Assembly: GCA_040771825.1 (NCBI GenBank)
Contig: JAXGZG010000002.1
Span: forward strand, 186,001-250,000
From: JAXGZG01 sp040771825
GTDB taxonomy: Bacteria; Bacillota; Sulfobacillia; Fermentithermobacillales; Fermentithermobacillaceae
DNA length: 64,000 nucleotides
Direction of reading: 5' to 3'
Positions 1 through 8,912 of this stretch are shown piece after piece (position 1 is the first letter of the stretch; each line of letters opens with the position of its first letter). Under the pieces are notes generated by a model, which ran no database searches, was not told the DNA's origin, and saw only the letters and a list, made by a program, of their open reading frames with translations. The position numbers and the translations under genes are program-made.

Positions 1-804
1 TTTGGGAACCAGGTGAGAGGCCATTTCTACGCAAACGTTTACGAGACCCCCAGGGTTGTCGCGAAGATCCAACACGAGCCCCTTCATACCCAGGCTCCTC
101 AGAGATCCGACCACCAACGGAAAACTCGTACCTGCCTCTTCGGAGAACTGCATGACACGAATGTAGTGAAGGTCTTCTCCCAAACCTTTCACTTCCATAG
201 ATGGCTGCACGATCTTGGCTCGAACAATTTTGAGGCTCCGGAGTTCTCCAGTCGATGGCCTGAGGAAGATAGTTTCTACGGCCGTGCCTGGATCGCCTCT
301 CAGGAGGACAGCAGCATCACTGGGCAGTCTCCCTTTCATGTCCTTGCTGTCTACGGAGACAATCACATCCCCCGCCTTGAGCCCTGCTGCTTGCGCAGGT
401 GACCCCGGGAAGACTCCCATAATCATCAACATGCCGTCAACCAGCTCAATGGTAACGCCTATCCCTCCGTACTCGCCTTCAAGATCAGATACCCAGTCCT
501 CCATCTGCTCAGGAGTAAAATACTGAGAATACCGGTCACCCAAGGCTTCCATCATTCCCCTAATGGCGCCCTTGTACAAAAGGTCAAGAGAAATGTCCTT
601 GGTATGATATTCCCTTATCAGATCCTGCACCTCAGAAAACACCCTGAATAGCTCGGCTTGCTCTTTGGTGAGTACTACAGACTCAAACCCTGCCTCTTGG
701 GGTAACATCAATTCCTGGGAATGCATCACTCCCCCGGGGATAAGGGCAAGGATCATGACTAGGAGCATGGTCAAAGCCGTCTTGCGAGTTGTGGAGCGTC
801 TCAT
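1..804 (-). CDS. S41 family C-terminal processing peptidase (5' part; runs off the left edge)
   Basis: The first 268 codons of a secreted or membrane-anchored serine protease; the gene continues beyond base 1. The start at 804 is an ATG followed by Arg/Lys-rich residues and a hydrophobic signal segment (about residues 9-27). Next come a helical region with the family-typical ALGDRYSQYFTP, a PDZ domain (roughly residues 100-175, with GGIGVTIE and GSPAQAAGLKAGDVIVSV), and the beginning of the peptidase core with LRDNPGGL. The catalytic Ser/Lys lie past the edge. It starts 12 bp after the stop of the S8 protease, so the two are probably co-transcribed. Known family role: processing of exported proteins; the substrate here is unknown. 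Confidence 0.9.
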   Translation of the reverse strand, partial: MRRSTTRKTALTMLLVMILALIPGGVMHSQELMLPQEAGFESVVLTKEQAELFRVFSEVQDLIREYHTKDISLDLLYKGAIRGMMEALGDRYSQYFTPEQMEDWVSDLEGEYGGIGVTIELVDGMLMIMGVFPGSPAQAAGLKAGDVIVSVDSKDMKGRLPSDAAVLLRGDPGTAVETIFLRPSTGELRSLKIVRAKIVQPSMEVKGLGEDLHYIRVMQFSEEAGTSFPLVVGSLRSLGMKGLVLDLRDNPGGLVNVCVEMASHLVPK

Positions 805-816
805 GGTGAAAGTCTC

Positions 817-3800
817 CTATTCGTGAATAGTCTTCTGCTTGGGATACCTCCCCGGATGCTCGGCATATAGCTCCAGACCTTCGAGGCTATCCTTATTGAG
901 AATGGTTATGGCTTTCCCGTTGCGCAATTGGAACCACACATCGCCCAGACGCACTAAGGCATCAACTGGCTTGAATGTGGCTGAATCCCACGCTGACAAC
1001 GTCACCATGGTGCGTCCATTGACTGAACTCCCTGTTCCGGCGTACGCCACGATGCTGGGAGTGGAGCTAGTAACGGTCAACGGTATAAGGTTCCTTAACG
1101 CTCCGGTTGTGTCATCCCAAAGTGCAAGATATATCCGGTTCTCTTTCGTAGGCGAGAAGCGATTTGGAGCCAACACCCTAATTGTCCTGTCGCTACCCTT
1201 AGGCCAGGCAAACTGCGTGCTTCCGGTGGACACTTCTGAAGCCTGGTAGCCAGCCTGGTCTCGGGCAATGACCGTGGTCCATTTGAACGTCGTCTGGCTT
1301 TCCCGAAGTCCCTTGACTTCAATGTACGCTATGTACTGACCGGGGGTCGGATTCATCAAAGTCAGCGCTTCATCAACCGATCCCGCTTTGGCCGAAGCTT
1401 TTACCTCAGCCCAGCGGTTAGCGGTCTTGTCAAGATGATACAGGTAGATGTCTATATCGGCTGCAGGGTCAGAGACCTCTGAGACGCTCAAATGCAGGTA
1501 TCGAGTACCCTCCGTCACCCCTGTTACCGACTTGGGCATTGATACTGATGACGATGCCATGAGCCTCTCGACCGACACCTCACCGGTCTTGCCCGGTTCA
1601 ATTACCGTGGGCCTGCACTGAAATTCGGCACTAGGGCTGAAGACGCGAATTTCTCCTGTAGCAGGTTGACTCGCATCGGGTGGTATCGTGAGTGGCCAGT
1701 ACGCTCCGGTGGGTGCCAGGCCCCCTTTGGTGAACGTCAAGCGGAATGACGCTTCAGCCACTCCAAAAACCTCTGAAGCGGGGTCGCTGACCACGACCGT
1801 TTCCCACACTCCAGAACCTGGAAGCCTAACGTCAACTTGATCCCTGACCCCTACAGATCCCGCTCCGATCCACGGACCTTCGTGGACCAGCCATCCTCTG
1901 TCGTCATAGACATACAGTCTCTCGCGGCCTCGCGGCTTGCCATCCGCAGTCTTGGGCACTTCAAGAGCAATTGACAAGGTCTCGGCACCAGGGTCGATGC
2001 GGATATACTCTCTATGGATACTGCTGGGTTGTAGTACTTTCTGTATGGTAAGAGACCCGGACTCGCCAAACCACCTTGGCACCAAAATAGTGGCAAGTGC
2101 CTTCATATCGGTTCCAGGCGTACGGGAATCATCTCCCGTGACGAAACCGGAAGTCAGACCTAAAGAAAGTCCTGTATCTATGCGCAAGCCCAGATCACGC
2201 TGCTCAACCGCCGGGATGCTGAGAGAGACCGTATCTGCCGTTGCCCACGCAGGAAGGCCAAGGCTTAGGGAGAGGTCAAACGGCAGGAAACTGTCAACGC
2301 CAAACGGTACGAACCCAGGAGTCCTGTCCCTATCGAAGAAGCCTGAAGTCAGGTATTCTCCCCGCCATTCTGCCACAGCTCTGACCCGTGGATACCTGCG
2401 GCCTGCCTTCAGTATCTCTAGAGCCGCGCCGGAATTCAACACGCCAGAACCCTGCTCTACTGCCGAGGCATCGGGGAGGGGCTTGGCAGCATCTTCTAGT
2501 GCCTCCTTGAGGAGAATGGCGGAAAAAGGGATCCCGCCGGCTACCTGGGCGCTAGCCAAGGCCACAGCGGAACCGCCCGCATAGGCCGCTGCGCAGGAAG
2601 TACCCTCAAAGAGCCACGTCCTATCTCTGTCCACTGCCCAACTCGGGACTTGCGCGGGTCCCATGGCAGGAGCCACTAGACTGACCGTGGCACCACCCGA
2701 AGTGGGCCCTATAGAGGACCAGGGCCACATCCGTCCGCCGACAATACCTAGCGCCTGCCCGGCACTAGGAGGTATGTAGGCACCAACTGACAGTACGTTT
2801 GGGAGTTCCGCGTAATCAGGAAGAGTGCTAAGACCGGGGCCTTTATTGCCCGAGGCGACCACCACAAGCGCGCCGTGGTCTTTTTCGGCTTTGCGAATTG
2901 CTTCATTCAGTGACCCGCTGCTTTCGCCGGGGATTAGCGGCGCAACGCTCATTATGACAATTTTGGCGCCCTTCTTACAGGCCGTAAGAATGCCCTGCGC
3001 CAGAAGGTCCCACCTGGTCCTTCCGGATGAATCGACAGCTTTGACAGAGACTAGCCTGGCCTCGGGAACTAGGGGTGTCAGTCCCCCCGCATTGCCTCTA
3101 AGAATGGACGCTACAGAGGTGCCGTGCCCATGCCCGTCAAACCCCAAGACAATCCGCCGACCATTGTCCAGAATGTCGCTGACAACCACCTGAAGGTGAC
3201 GTCCATTTGGCAGCCTTACCAGAACGCTAGCCCCGCTGTTTCGGAAGACCTCTAGCCCTCTTTCGGCCCCTAGCGAACCATCGCCATCGGTATCCACGTA
3301 TACGGTATCATACTGCCCCGCAATGTACCTATCTGCCGCCACCACGGCGACTCTGAGGCCAGATCCTGCAGATTCTCTTAGGGGAGCATCCGCCGGAAGA
3401 GCAGAAGACAGAAACGTACCCACCCTCAAGCGGCCACTTTTCGTAGGAATCCCAGACACCTGGAGAGTGCGATCGCCGAAAGATAAGGTGCCCGACGAAG
3501 ATGGGTAAATCGGCTCCGACAACCGGATTTCGCCCTCCCCCGTTAAGTCAACCCAGTCAATCAGGCTGCCGGACGTCAAGACCGAGCCATCTATTCCAGT
3601 ATCCACTACGCCTATGGTGATACCGCGGCCTTTGTGACCCGCTAGACTAGGAGCAATTAGCCCGATCTCCGAAGCTAGAAGAGAAGACCATGAGGCATCA
3701 ACGCTTTGAAGACTGGAAGGCTGAGCCGACGTTTCAAAAGGATTCTCCGGGACGTCCTTACGCGTAAGGTTGCCCGGTGCCGCGGCAAATACCATGACCA

Positions 3801-3843
3801 CCAAAAGGCATAGAACCAGTATGTATCTATGAGCCCGTTTCAT
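817..3843 (-). CDS. Secreted subtilisin-like (S8) serine protease with long Asp-His insertion
   Basis: A 1008-residue exported protease. A signal peptide covers about residues 5-24. The catalytic triad is visible: Asp81 in GVVDTGIDGS, His240 in GHGHGTSVAS, Ser416 in EGTSCAAA, with the oxyanion Asn333 in ASGNKGPG. About 159 residues separate Asp and His and include a DTDGDGS stretch that may bind calcium. Such a long insert recalls tripeptidyl-peptidase II-like subtilases rather than classical subtilisin. About 500 C-terminal residues look like beta-sandwich domains without SLH repeats. The ATG has a GGGTGG ribosome site. It lies between SLH genes and the S41 protease, suggesting an S-layer or envelope processing role (inference). 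Confidence 0.92.
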   Translation of the reverse strand: MKRAHRYILVLCLLVVMVFAAAPGNLTRKDVPENPFETSAQPSSLQSVDASWSSLLASEIGLIAPSLAGHKGRGITIGVVDTGIDGSVLTSGSLIDWVDLTGEGEIRLSEPIYPSSSGTLSFGDRTLQVSGIPTKSGRLRVGTFLSSALPADAPLRESAGSGLRVAVVAADRYIAGQYDTVYVDTDGDGSLGAERGLEVFRNSGASVLVRLPNGRHLQVVVSDILDNGRRIVLGFDGHGHGTSVASILRGNAGGLTPLVPEARLVSVKAVDSSGRTRWDLLAQGILTACKKGAKIVIMSVAPLIPGESSGSLNEAIRKAEKDHGALVVVASGNKGPGLSTLPDYAELPNVLSVGAYIPPSAGQALGIVGGRMWPWSSIGPTSGGATVSLVAPAMGPAQVPSWAVDRDRTWLFEGTSCAAAYAGGSAVALASAQVAGGIPFSAILLKEALEDAAKPLPDASAVEQGSGVLNSGAALEILKAGRRYPRVRAVAEWRGEYLTSGFFDRDRTPGFVPFGVDSFLPFDLSLSLGLPAWATADTVSLSIPAVEQRDLGLRIDTGLSLGLTSGFVTGDDSRTPGTDMKALATILVPRWFGESGSLTIQKVLQPSSIHREYIRIDPGAETLSIALEVPKTADGKPRGRERLYVYDDRGWLVHEGPWIGAGSVGVRDQVDVRLPGSGVWETVVVSDPASEVFGVAEASFRLTFTKGGLAPTGAYWPLTIPPDASQPATGEIRVFSPSAEFQCRPTVIEPGKTGEVSVERLMASSSVSMPKSVTGVTEGTRYLHLSVSEVSDPAADIDIYLYHLDKTANRWAEVKASAKAGSVDEALTLMNPTPGQYIAYIEVKGLRESQTTFKWTTVIARDQAGYQASEVSTGSTQFAWPKGSDRTIRVLAPNRFSPTKENRIYLALWDDTTGALRNLIPLTVTSSTPSIVAYAGTGSSVNGRTMVTLSAWDSATFKPVDALVRLGDVWFQLRNGKAITILNKDSLEGLELYAEHPGRYPKQKTIHE

Positions 3844-3888
3844 AAAACCACCCGCCTGCCCTGACCTTCAGGTCAGAAAAGCCGCAAA

Positions 3889-4791
3889 CTAGCGGACCAC
3901 CACAACAGATACCCTGCCATTGCTCAAAACTAATCCTACTTGCTGCCCTTTGCCTAGGCTGGTCATAGCGATCCGTTCGCCGGACCCGAAGACCTGCACA
4001 CCAACAGCATCGACCGCGAATCTAACGGTCTCGCCCTGAACGCTCAATACCAAATCGCCGCCGCCCGTTCCAACCTCAAGAACACTTCCAGCTACGTCCC
4101 ATCGCCCACCTGCAAGATCCAGAAGCCTGATGGCCAATGTGGCTGCCTCTGCTCTGCTCAAGTTGCGTTGCGGGTAGAAACGCCCGTCGCTATCTCCCTC
4201 AACTGCGCCCCCGGCAGATAGCCTACGCACCGAATCGACGGCCCATTGCGGAATCTCGCTTTCGTCAGAAAACGGCCTTCCTGCTTCGCTTGGCAGAGGG
4301 ACCCCCATCACCAACCTACACCGGTCGATCATGGTCGCAGCTTCAGCACGTGTAATGCTTCTGTCTGGTGAGGCCATATCATTGCCCTCACCAGTGAATA
4401 TCTCTTTCTCGCGGGCGATCTCTAGATAGCCTTTACCCCAATAGTTGGGGTCTACATCGGCAAAATGGGAAGGGAGACGCCTGGCGGCCGAAGCTGCGCT
4501 TTCTTCACCAAGAAGCCTTATGAGCATGGTGCAAAACTCTGCCCTAGTCACTGGGCGATCAGGGTGGATACTGCCGTCGGGGTAACCCTTCACAATCTGT
4601 CTGGCTTGGGATTCGGCCAGCCATTGGTCGGCCCAGTGGCCGGGGCTTGATGCCTGGACCCCCAAAACCCCAGTAGCCATAAGAAAAATGAAGGTCGCGG
4701 TGCATGCGCATATGCGCAACGGCGACCAGACATTCCGCAACCGACCGCAACGTTCTCTGCGGCAAGAGTCAACTTTCCCGCCCACACTCAA
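3889..4791 (-). CDS. SLH-domain protein (three S-layer homology repeats)
   Basis: A 300-residue exported protein. A TTG start at 4791 is preceded by GGGAGGG at good spacing. A hydrophobic export segment (about residues 26-46) is followed by three SLH repeats, seen as WADQWLAESQARQIVKGYPDGSIHPDRPVTRAEF, the FADVDPNYWGKGYLEIAREKEI region, and AVDSVRRLSAGGAVEGDSDGRFYPQRNLSRAEA (given in pieces). SLH repeats bind pyruvylated secondary cell-wall polymer. The last 70 residues form a small beta-rich tail of unknown role. It follows the large SLH gene and precedes the S8 protease by 45 bp. It may be a cell-wall-anchored accessory protein; its precise function is not recognisable. Confidence 0.88.
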   Translation of the reverse strand: MSVGGKVDSCRRERCGRLRNVWSPLRICACTATFIFLMATGVLGVQASSPGHWADQWLAESQARQIVKGYPDGSIHPDRPVTRAEFCTMLIRLLGEESAASAARRLPSHFADVDPNYWGKGYLEIAREKEIFTGEGNDMASPDRSITRAEAATMIDRCRLVMGVPLPSEAGRPFSDESEIPQWAVDSVRRLSAGGAVEGDSDGRFYPQRNLSRAEAATLAIRLLDLAGGRWDVAGSVLEVGTGGGDLVLSVQGETVRFAVDAVGVQVFGSGERIAMTSLGKGQQVGLVLSNGRVSVVVVR

Positions 4792-4951
4792 AGGCTGGCC
4801 CTCCCGTTAGACACAACTCAGCCGAAGGCCCCCACCCGAGGCAAGATAGTCTCCCCGGCTCTGCCCCTCCTCATCGTACCGCTTTTGACGTATTCATGGG
4901 AAGAACGGTTCCACACTGGTCTAGATACTCGGGCGCTCTTCAACTGGAAAA

Positions 4952-4997
4952 TAAAATAAAAGTAGGGCCAAGACTGTAAGTCTTGGCCCTACTTTTT
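4952..4997 (-). terminator. Strong intrinsic terminator of the large SLH gene
   Basis: A near-perfect 18-bp stem (4958-4975 paired with 4979-4996) has a 3-nt loop and, on the minus strand, is followed by a T-rich tail. It starts about 15 bp after the SLH stop codon, as expected for a highly expressed gene insulated from its downstream neighbour. Confidence 0.9.
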
Positions 4998-5010
4998 CGT
5001 TCAGCAAATC

Positions 5011-7521
5011 CTACTCGGTCACGATACCTGTCTTCGTAACGTTGAACACGTTACCGGCAAAGTCCTTGACGCTGATAGCAGCCGAAACTTTGACTGGGTC
5101 AGAATCAAAGGTCTGCGCAGACGTCACTGTGAATACCTTGCCATCTGTGCTAGCAGTCTCAACAACGCCCTCCACACCCTCAACGTAAACCGTTGGTTCT
5201 TGTACTTCTTCGTTGAATGTGACTGTAACTGTTACCTTCTTGGTACCACTGTCGTAAGAGGCGGACGGATTCTTCGCAATGTCGGCGAGCGCCGGAGCCT
5301 TGGTGTCACTCTTGGCCTCAATGTAGGTCAGCCCGCTGGTATACTGTATCTTGTCACCAAGAGCGATGGCGCCAAGCGACGAAGCCGCTCCATCTTTCAC
5401 GACGACTGCTGTCTTGGGAGCAGTGACAGTCGTTCCGTCAGCGCCGCCTGCCCTGATCACGATGTCATACGAGCCGTCCGACTTGGACGCAATGCTGGTT
5501 ACCGCTGAGCCAGCGGTCTGAACCGGCGCCACAAACTCCACGCCTTCAAGTTTGACCGCCTCGCCCTCGGCAGCGTCCCAAGTAACCCTTACTCTACCAA
5601 CGTTGTTCAGCAACGAGACGGGCACGACTACGCCGTCGAGAGTGACCACGCAACCGGAAGCGACTGGCACAGTGTTGCCACCAACCGTTAGTACTCCGCT
5701 CGAATAGGTCGCAAGGCCAGCGAAGTCAGAGCTATACAATTTGACTTCACTGACAACCAATCCCGCGCTGCGACTGACGTTGATGGACGCGCCAACCTTG
5801 AACGTAGTCGCAAAATCGGCAACCTTAAGGTAAGTCGGGGAACTAGCCGTAGGATCCAGTAGAGTACCGTTGTCCTTCTGGAACTTGAAGGTAAAGTTCT
5901 CACCGCTATAAGGAAGGTCAATTACGGTGCCGTCCTTCAGAGTCACCTTATAGTAGGTCTTTGCCTGACCGTCCACCCAGGCGAACTCTGTGGAAGCTCT
6001 GTCAATCACACCAACACCCGTGGTGACAGAGCTGGTCTTCTTATCAGCCCCATAAACCTTGCCGTCACGGTTGATCTTCAAGTTGTAGTAGTCACCAACA
6101 AGGACTGCGTCGAAACCATCGGTGGTGCAGGTGTAAGTCTTCGACTCACCGCCAACGGTAACCACGATCTGTTTGCCTGCTGAGCCTAGATCGTACTTGC
6201 TGTTTACTTGAGCCATTTCGACTACCAAGGACCAAGCGTCAACCCAAACAATCTTGTCGATTCCATCGATTTTCTCAAGAGCAAAGCTGACAAGATCACC
6301 CTGAGCTATGTCGCTCCACCCAACGGCCACCCCGTTCTTCGAGACGGTAGCGTCAGAGTCCAGCTCGTAATCAGTCGCGCCGATACCAAGGTAGTAACGA
6401 GTGCCGGCGGGAGTCATCTTGACAGTCTTGGAAGTCACCACTGCGTCGACGTTGTCAAGCCAACGCGCTTCAGCCTTGTAGGCTTTACCGTTCGAGTCAA
6501 GCCACAGAGTGGCGTGGCAGTCCAACAGCGACACTAGCATGTTCTGGATTGACCCACCCAAGGCGATTGCATTCTTTGTGCCGCCAAATCCATCTGTAAC
6601 AGGGTAGGCCTTTTCGCCTATCGTAAGGGTCTTGTTAATGACATCCACTGCAACGACCTTGCCACTAACTGCAACGTTGGAAGTAGCTATGAATATGATC
6701 TTGCCAGCTTTTGCCAATGCGTCTACCGTGTATCCGGTGAGTCCGGAAACACTAGTCGCGGCGCCGGCAATCACGACTGAGTCTGCATAGGTATGGGAAA
6801 CCCCGCCGATCTTAAGCGTCTTGGTGGTGGAGTTAACGTCACTCACCACACCCGAAACGACGCTGCTGACGTTCAGGACTACTTCTTGGAAGATGCCAAG
6901 GTTCGTAAAGTACCCTGGAATATCCGCATCTTCCTTTACCAAATGGGCTCCAAGCATGTTACCGATCATGACCGCTACGAAAGCCCTAGTCGCGGACGTA
7001 GAAGGCACAAAACCACTCTTGACCAGGCCTACAGCGTCCTCGGCACCCTTCATGATGTAGTCTAGAGGCCAATCACCGGGAAGGCTATCCTTGTAGCCAA
7101 GAGCCCTCATGACCATGGTGAGCGCCTCAGCCTCGCTGACAGGATCAGAAGGCTTGAAGGTACCATCAGGATAACCCTTGATTACCCCTTTGGTTACGGC
7201 AACGTTGATGTAGCCATAAGCCCACGCAACATTGGCCTTAACGTCAGGGAACTGGGTCGGAGTTGCCAAATAACTGGCGGCGTTCTCGAGCCCGAGCGCC
7301 CTAACGATCATGGCGCAGAACTCGGCTCTGGTAATAGTGTCGCCGGGCCTAAAATACCCGAAATCATCACCCTTGACCAAACCAAGAGTCTTGAGCCTGG
7401 AAATGTCTACCTCTTCCGGAATCCCCTCAGTGTCAGGGAAAGGGGAAGCGGCGAGTGCAACACCTGCCAGCCCAAGTATCATTGCCGCTGCTAGAGCAAC
7501 AGCAAGGATTCTTTTCAACAC
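5011..7521 (-). CDS. Large SLH-domain S-layer protein
   Basis: An 836-residue exported surface protein. I place the start at GTG 7521 because AAAGGAGG sits 8 nt upstream and the product then begins with a classic signal peptide (LKRILAVALAAAMILGLAG, cleavage after ALAA). An in-frame extension to 7605 lacks a ribosome site. Three SLH repeats occupy about residues 25-200 (for example TRAEFCAMIVRALG, GVIKGYPDGTFKPSDPVS). The rest is a long Ser/Thr/Val-rich beta-structured region ending in an Ig-like module. Length, composition, long leader and strong terminator fit the main S-layer protein or another abundant surface protein. A lone promoter lies upstream. Confidence 0.9.
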   Translation of the reverse strand: MLKRILAVALAAAMILGLAGVALAASPFPDTEGIPEEVDISRLKTLGLVKGDDFGYFRPGDTITRAEFCAMIVRALGLENAASYLATPTQFPDVKANVAWAYGYINVAVTKGVIKGYPDGTFKPSDPVSEAEALTMVMRALGYKDSLPGDWPLDYIMKGAEDAVGLVKSGFVPSTSATRAFVAVMIGNMLGAHLVKEDADIPGYFTNLGIFQEVVLNVSSVVSGVVSDVNSTTKTLKIGGVSHTYADSVVIAGAATSVSGLTGYTVDALAKAGKIIFIATSNVAVSGKVVAVDVINKTLTIGEKAYPVTDGFGGTKNAIALGGSIQNMLVSLLDCHATLWLDSNGKAYKAEARWLDNVDAVVTSKTVKMTPAGTRYYLGIGATDYELDSDATVSKNGVAVGWSDIAQGDLVSFALEKIDGIDKIVWVDAWSLVVEMAQVNSKYDLGSAGKQIVVTVGGESKTYTCTTDGFDAVLVGDYYNLKINRDGKVYGADKKTSSVTTGVGVIDRASTEFAWVDGQAKTYYKVTLKDGTVIDLPYSGENFTFKFQKDNGTLLDPTASSPTYLKVADFATTFKVGASINVSRSAGLVVSEVKLYSSDFAGLATYSSGVLTVGGNTVPVASGCVVTLDGVVVPVSLLNNVGRVRVTWDAAEGEAVKLEGVEFVAPVQTAGSAVTSIASKSDGSYDIVIRAGGADGTTVTAPKTAVVVKDGAASSLGAIALGDKIQYTSGLTYIEAKSDTKAPALADIAKNPSASYDSGTKKVTVTVTFNEEVQEPTVYVEGVEGVVETASTDGKVFTVTSAQTFDSDPVKVSAAISVKDFAGNVFNVTKTGIVTE

Positions 7522-7866
7522 GCTTGTATCCTCCTTTGTCGTGTTAGGTACCTTTGAAGTACTTAACCGGTCAACTTCGTTGACTCTGGATCTGGAATGA
7601 ACCAACCTAGAGCCTACTGCTTGATGTTGGTTTGCCCGAGACCCCCCCTTCCAGGAATTCCTCTACAGCCTTCCACCTTACCCGGTTGAGCCCTCCCTTT
7701 GGAGGGCGACTCCCGTCTGTGTATGAAAAGGAGTCCGTATAATCAGGTGTGTTGGGAGCCTATCTTGCGTCCGGGTAGGTTCGTTTTCTCTTTCTTCTGT
7801 CCGATCCTTGTTCCGCCGATACAATTCGCCTGGCCAAGGGCCGTTTTGTGGACAACTTCCCAGGCT
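7522..7866 (-). promoter_or_regulatory. Long untranslated leader of the S-layer gene
   Basis: About 345 nt separate the predicted transcription start (near 7866) from the GTG start at 7521. The leader contains a compact hairpin (arms around 7690-7707, GCCCTCC/GGAGGGC) and other GC-rich pairs. I see no coding gene in it and no riboswitch class I can assign. Long stable leaders are common on S-layer mRNAs, so a stability role is an inference. Confidence 0.5.
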
Positions 7867-7873
7867 ATGGCCG

Positions 7874-7903
7874 ATTATAGCATCCGCCGCCAACAGAGGT
7901 CAA
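7874..7903 (-). promoter_or_regulatory. Sigma-A type promoter for the S-layer gene
   Basis: On the minus strand there is TTGACC (7898-7903), an 18-bp spacer and a perfect TATAAT (7874-7879). It is the best promoter match in the 506-bp gap between pcp and the SLH gene. The rest of that gap (7904-8027) holds nothing I can assign. Confidence 0.7.
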
Positions 7904-8027
7904 TCTATCTTGTCAAGGTAACTGCAGGTAACATTAGGTTTTCCTGAATCCTCTGCCGAAGCGCACCAAGCAAAGTAATACTTAGTGGATGCTCTACTTC
8001 TTCGCCCTATCCAAAAATCCTTCTTCC

Positions 8028-8654
8028 TTAGCCACTATTTGTAAGCCCTTCCACAGTGATTGTCAACGCTCTCCGCACTGCGTCACAAATAGTCGAGAGA
8101 CCCATTGACGGCCTCTGGGCTTTACCCGCCACCATGTCGGGGGTTGCGGGGATATGGATGAACCCCGCCAGCGCCTTCTTGCCCGTAGTCCTGATGTGAT
8201 GGACCGCAGCGTAGAATACGTAATTGCAGAGATACGTGCCAGCCGAGAAAGTCAACCGTGCCGGAATCTTGGCCTCAACCAACGCCTTGACTATGCCTTC
8301 AGTGGGGATGGTGGCGAAGTACCCGTCTTGGCCTTGGGAACACACGGCCCTTTCCTCGGGAACCTTTCCTGCGTTGTCCTTGGCATCGGCCGTATAATTA
8401 ACCGCGACCTTTTCCACAGATATGTCCGGTCGGCCTGCAGCCAACCCCAAAGACAAGACCACCGCAGGGTCGAGCTCATCGATGAACCCCTCAAGAGCCT
8501 TCTTGGCCGTGCCCCACTCTACCGGCAAGACCTTAGAAACCACGGTATACCCTGCGATCTCCAATCCGTCCAGCTTCTTGGCAACCTCGCCAGAAGGATT
8601 AACGTCATCACCGCCGAAAGGTTCAAATCCGGTTAGGAGCAGCGTTCCTTTCAT
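8028..8654 (-). CDS. pcp: Pyroglutamyl-peptidase I
   Basis: Cytosolic C15 cysteine peptidase that removes N-terminal pyroglutamate from peptides. It has 208 residues from the preferred ATG 8654, within the family's usual 200-215. N-terminal LLLTGFEPFGGDDVNPS is diagnostic. The triad is visible as Glu in SVEKVAVNY, Cys in GTYLCNYVFY and His in GFIHIP. The ATG at 8654 has GAGGTGAT about 8 nt upstream. An in-frame ATG at 8678 follows directly on the stop of an 18-codon upstream reading frame and could be used by coupling. Peptide scavenging fits an amino-acid-fermenting lifestyle. Confidence 0.95.
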   Translation of the reverse strand: MKGTLLLTGFEPFGGDDVNPSGEVAKKLDGLEIAGYTVVSKVLPVEWGTAKKALEGFIDELDPAVVLSLGLAAGRPDISVEKVAVNYTADAKDNAGKVPEERAVCSQGQDGYFATIPTEGIVKALVEAKIPARLTFSAGTYLCNYVFYAAVHHIRTTGKKALAGFIHIPATPDMVAGKAQRPSMGLSTICDAVRRALTITVEGLTNSG

Positions 8655-8678
8655 AGCCTTTATCACCTCGTCTGGCAT

Positions 8679-8735
8679 TTAGACGACCTTTAGGCATAAA
8701 TGTTCCTCGGGTCTATAGCTTTCTACGCCAAGCAC
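8679..8735 (-). CDS. Possible 18-residue leader peptide upstream of pcp
   Basis: A GTG-initiated frame, MLGVESYRPEEHLCLKVV, has a textbook AGGAGG at about 6 nt spacing. Its TAA abuts the first in-frame ATG of pcp (TAAATG). The ribosome site is better than that of most genes nearby, which suggests real translation and coupling to pcp. There is no homology I can recall. It could instead be a chance frame behind a relic ribosome site. Confidence 0.35.
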   Translation of the reverse strand: MLGVESYRPEEHLCLKVV

Positions 8736-8912
8736 CGTTATCCTCCTATGGCGTATTATGGCATCACTTCCCCATAGATATCGAAAGCGTTTGGACAAAT
8801 AGGGGGAATTTCTAGGCGCAGAACAAAATCCCGGCGGCTATGCGAAGGGGCTCAGCGTGCAACCTGCCTTAGGGGAAAAGCAAACTAGGCAGGCTATGCG
8901 ACCACCAAGACT

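Noticed and set aside
1937..2584. Long plus-strand open frame inside the S8 protease gene
   Set aside because: Antisense shadow of a well-supported gene; composition and lack of a ribosome site show it is not coding.
7750..7850. Possible c-di-GMP-I riboswitch in the S-layer leader (GGACGCAAG-like and GGGCAAACC-like bits)
   Set aside because: The pieces occur in the wrong order and without the expected paired stems, so the match is superficial.
8860..8900. CCTGCCT/AGGCAGG hairpin after the phzF-like gene as an intrinsic terminator
   Set aside because: The stem is plausible but is not followed by a T run on the minus strand.
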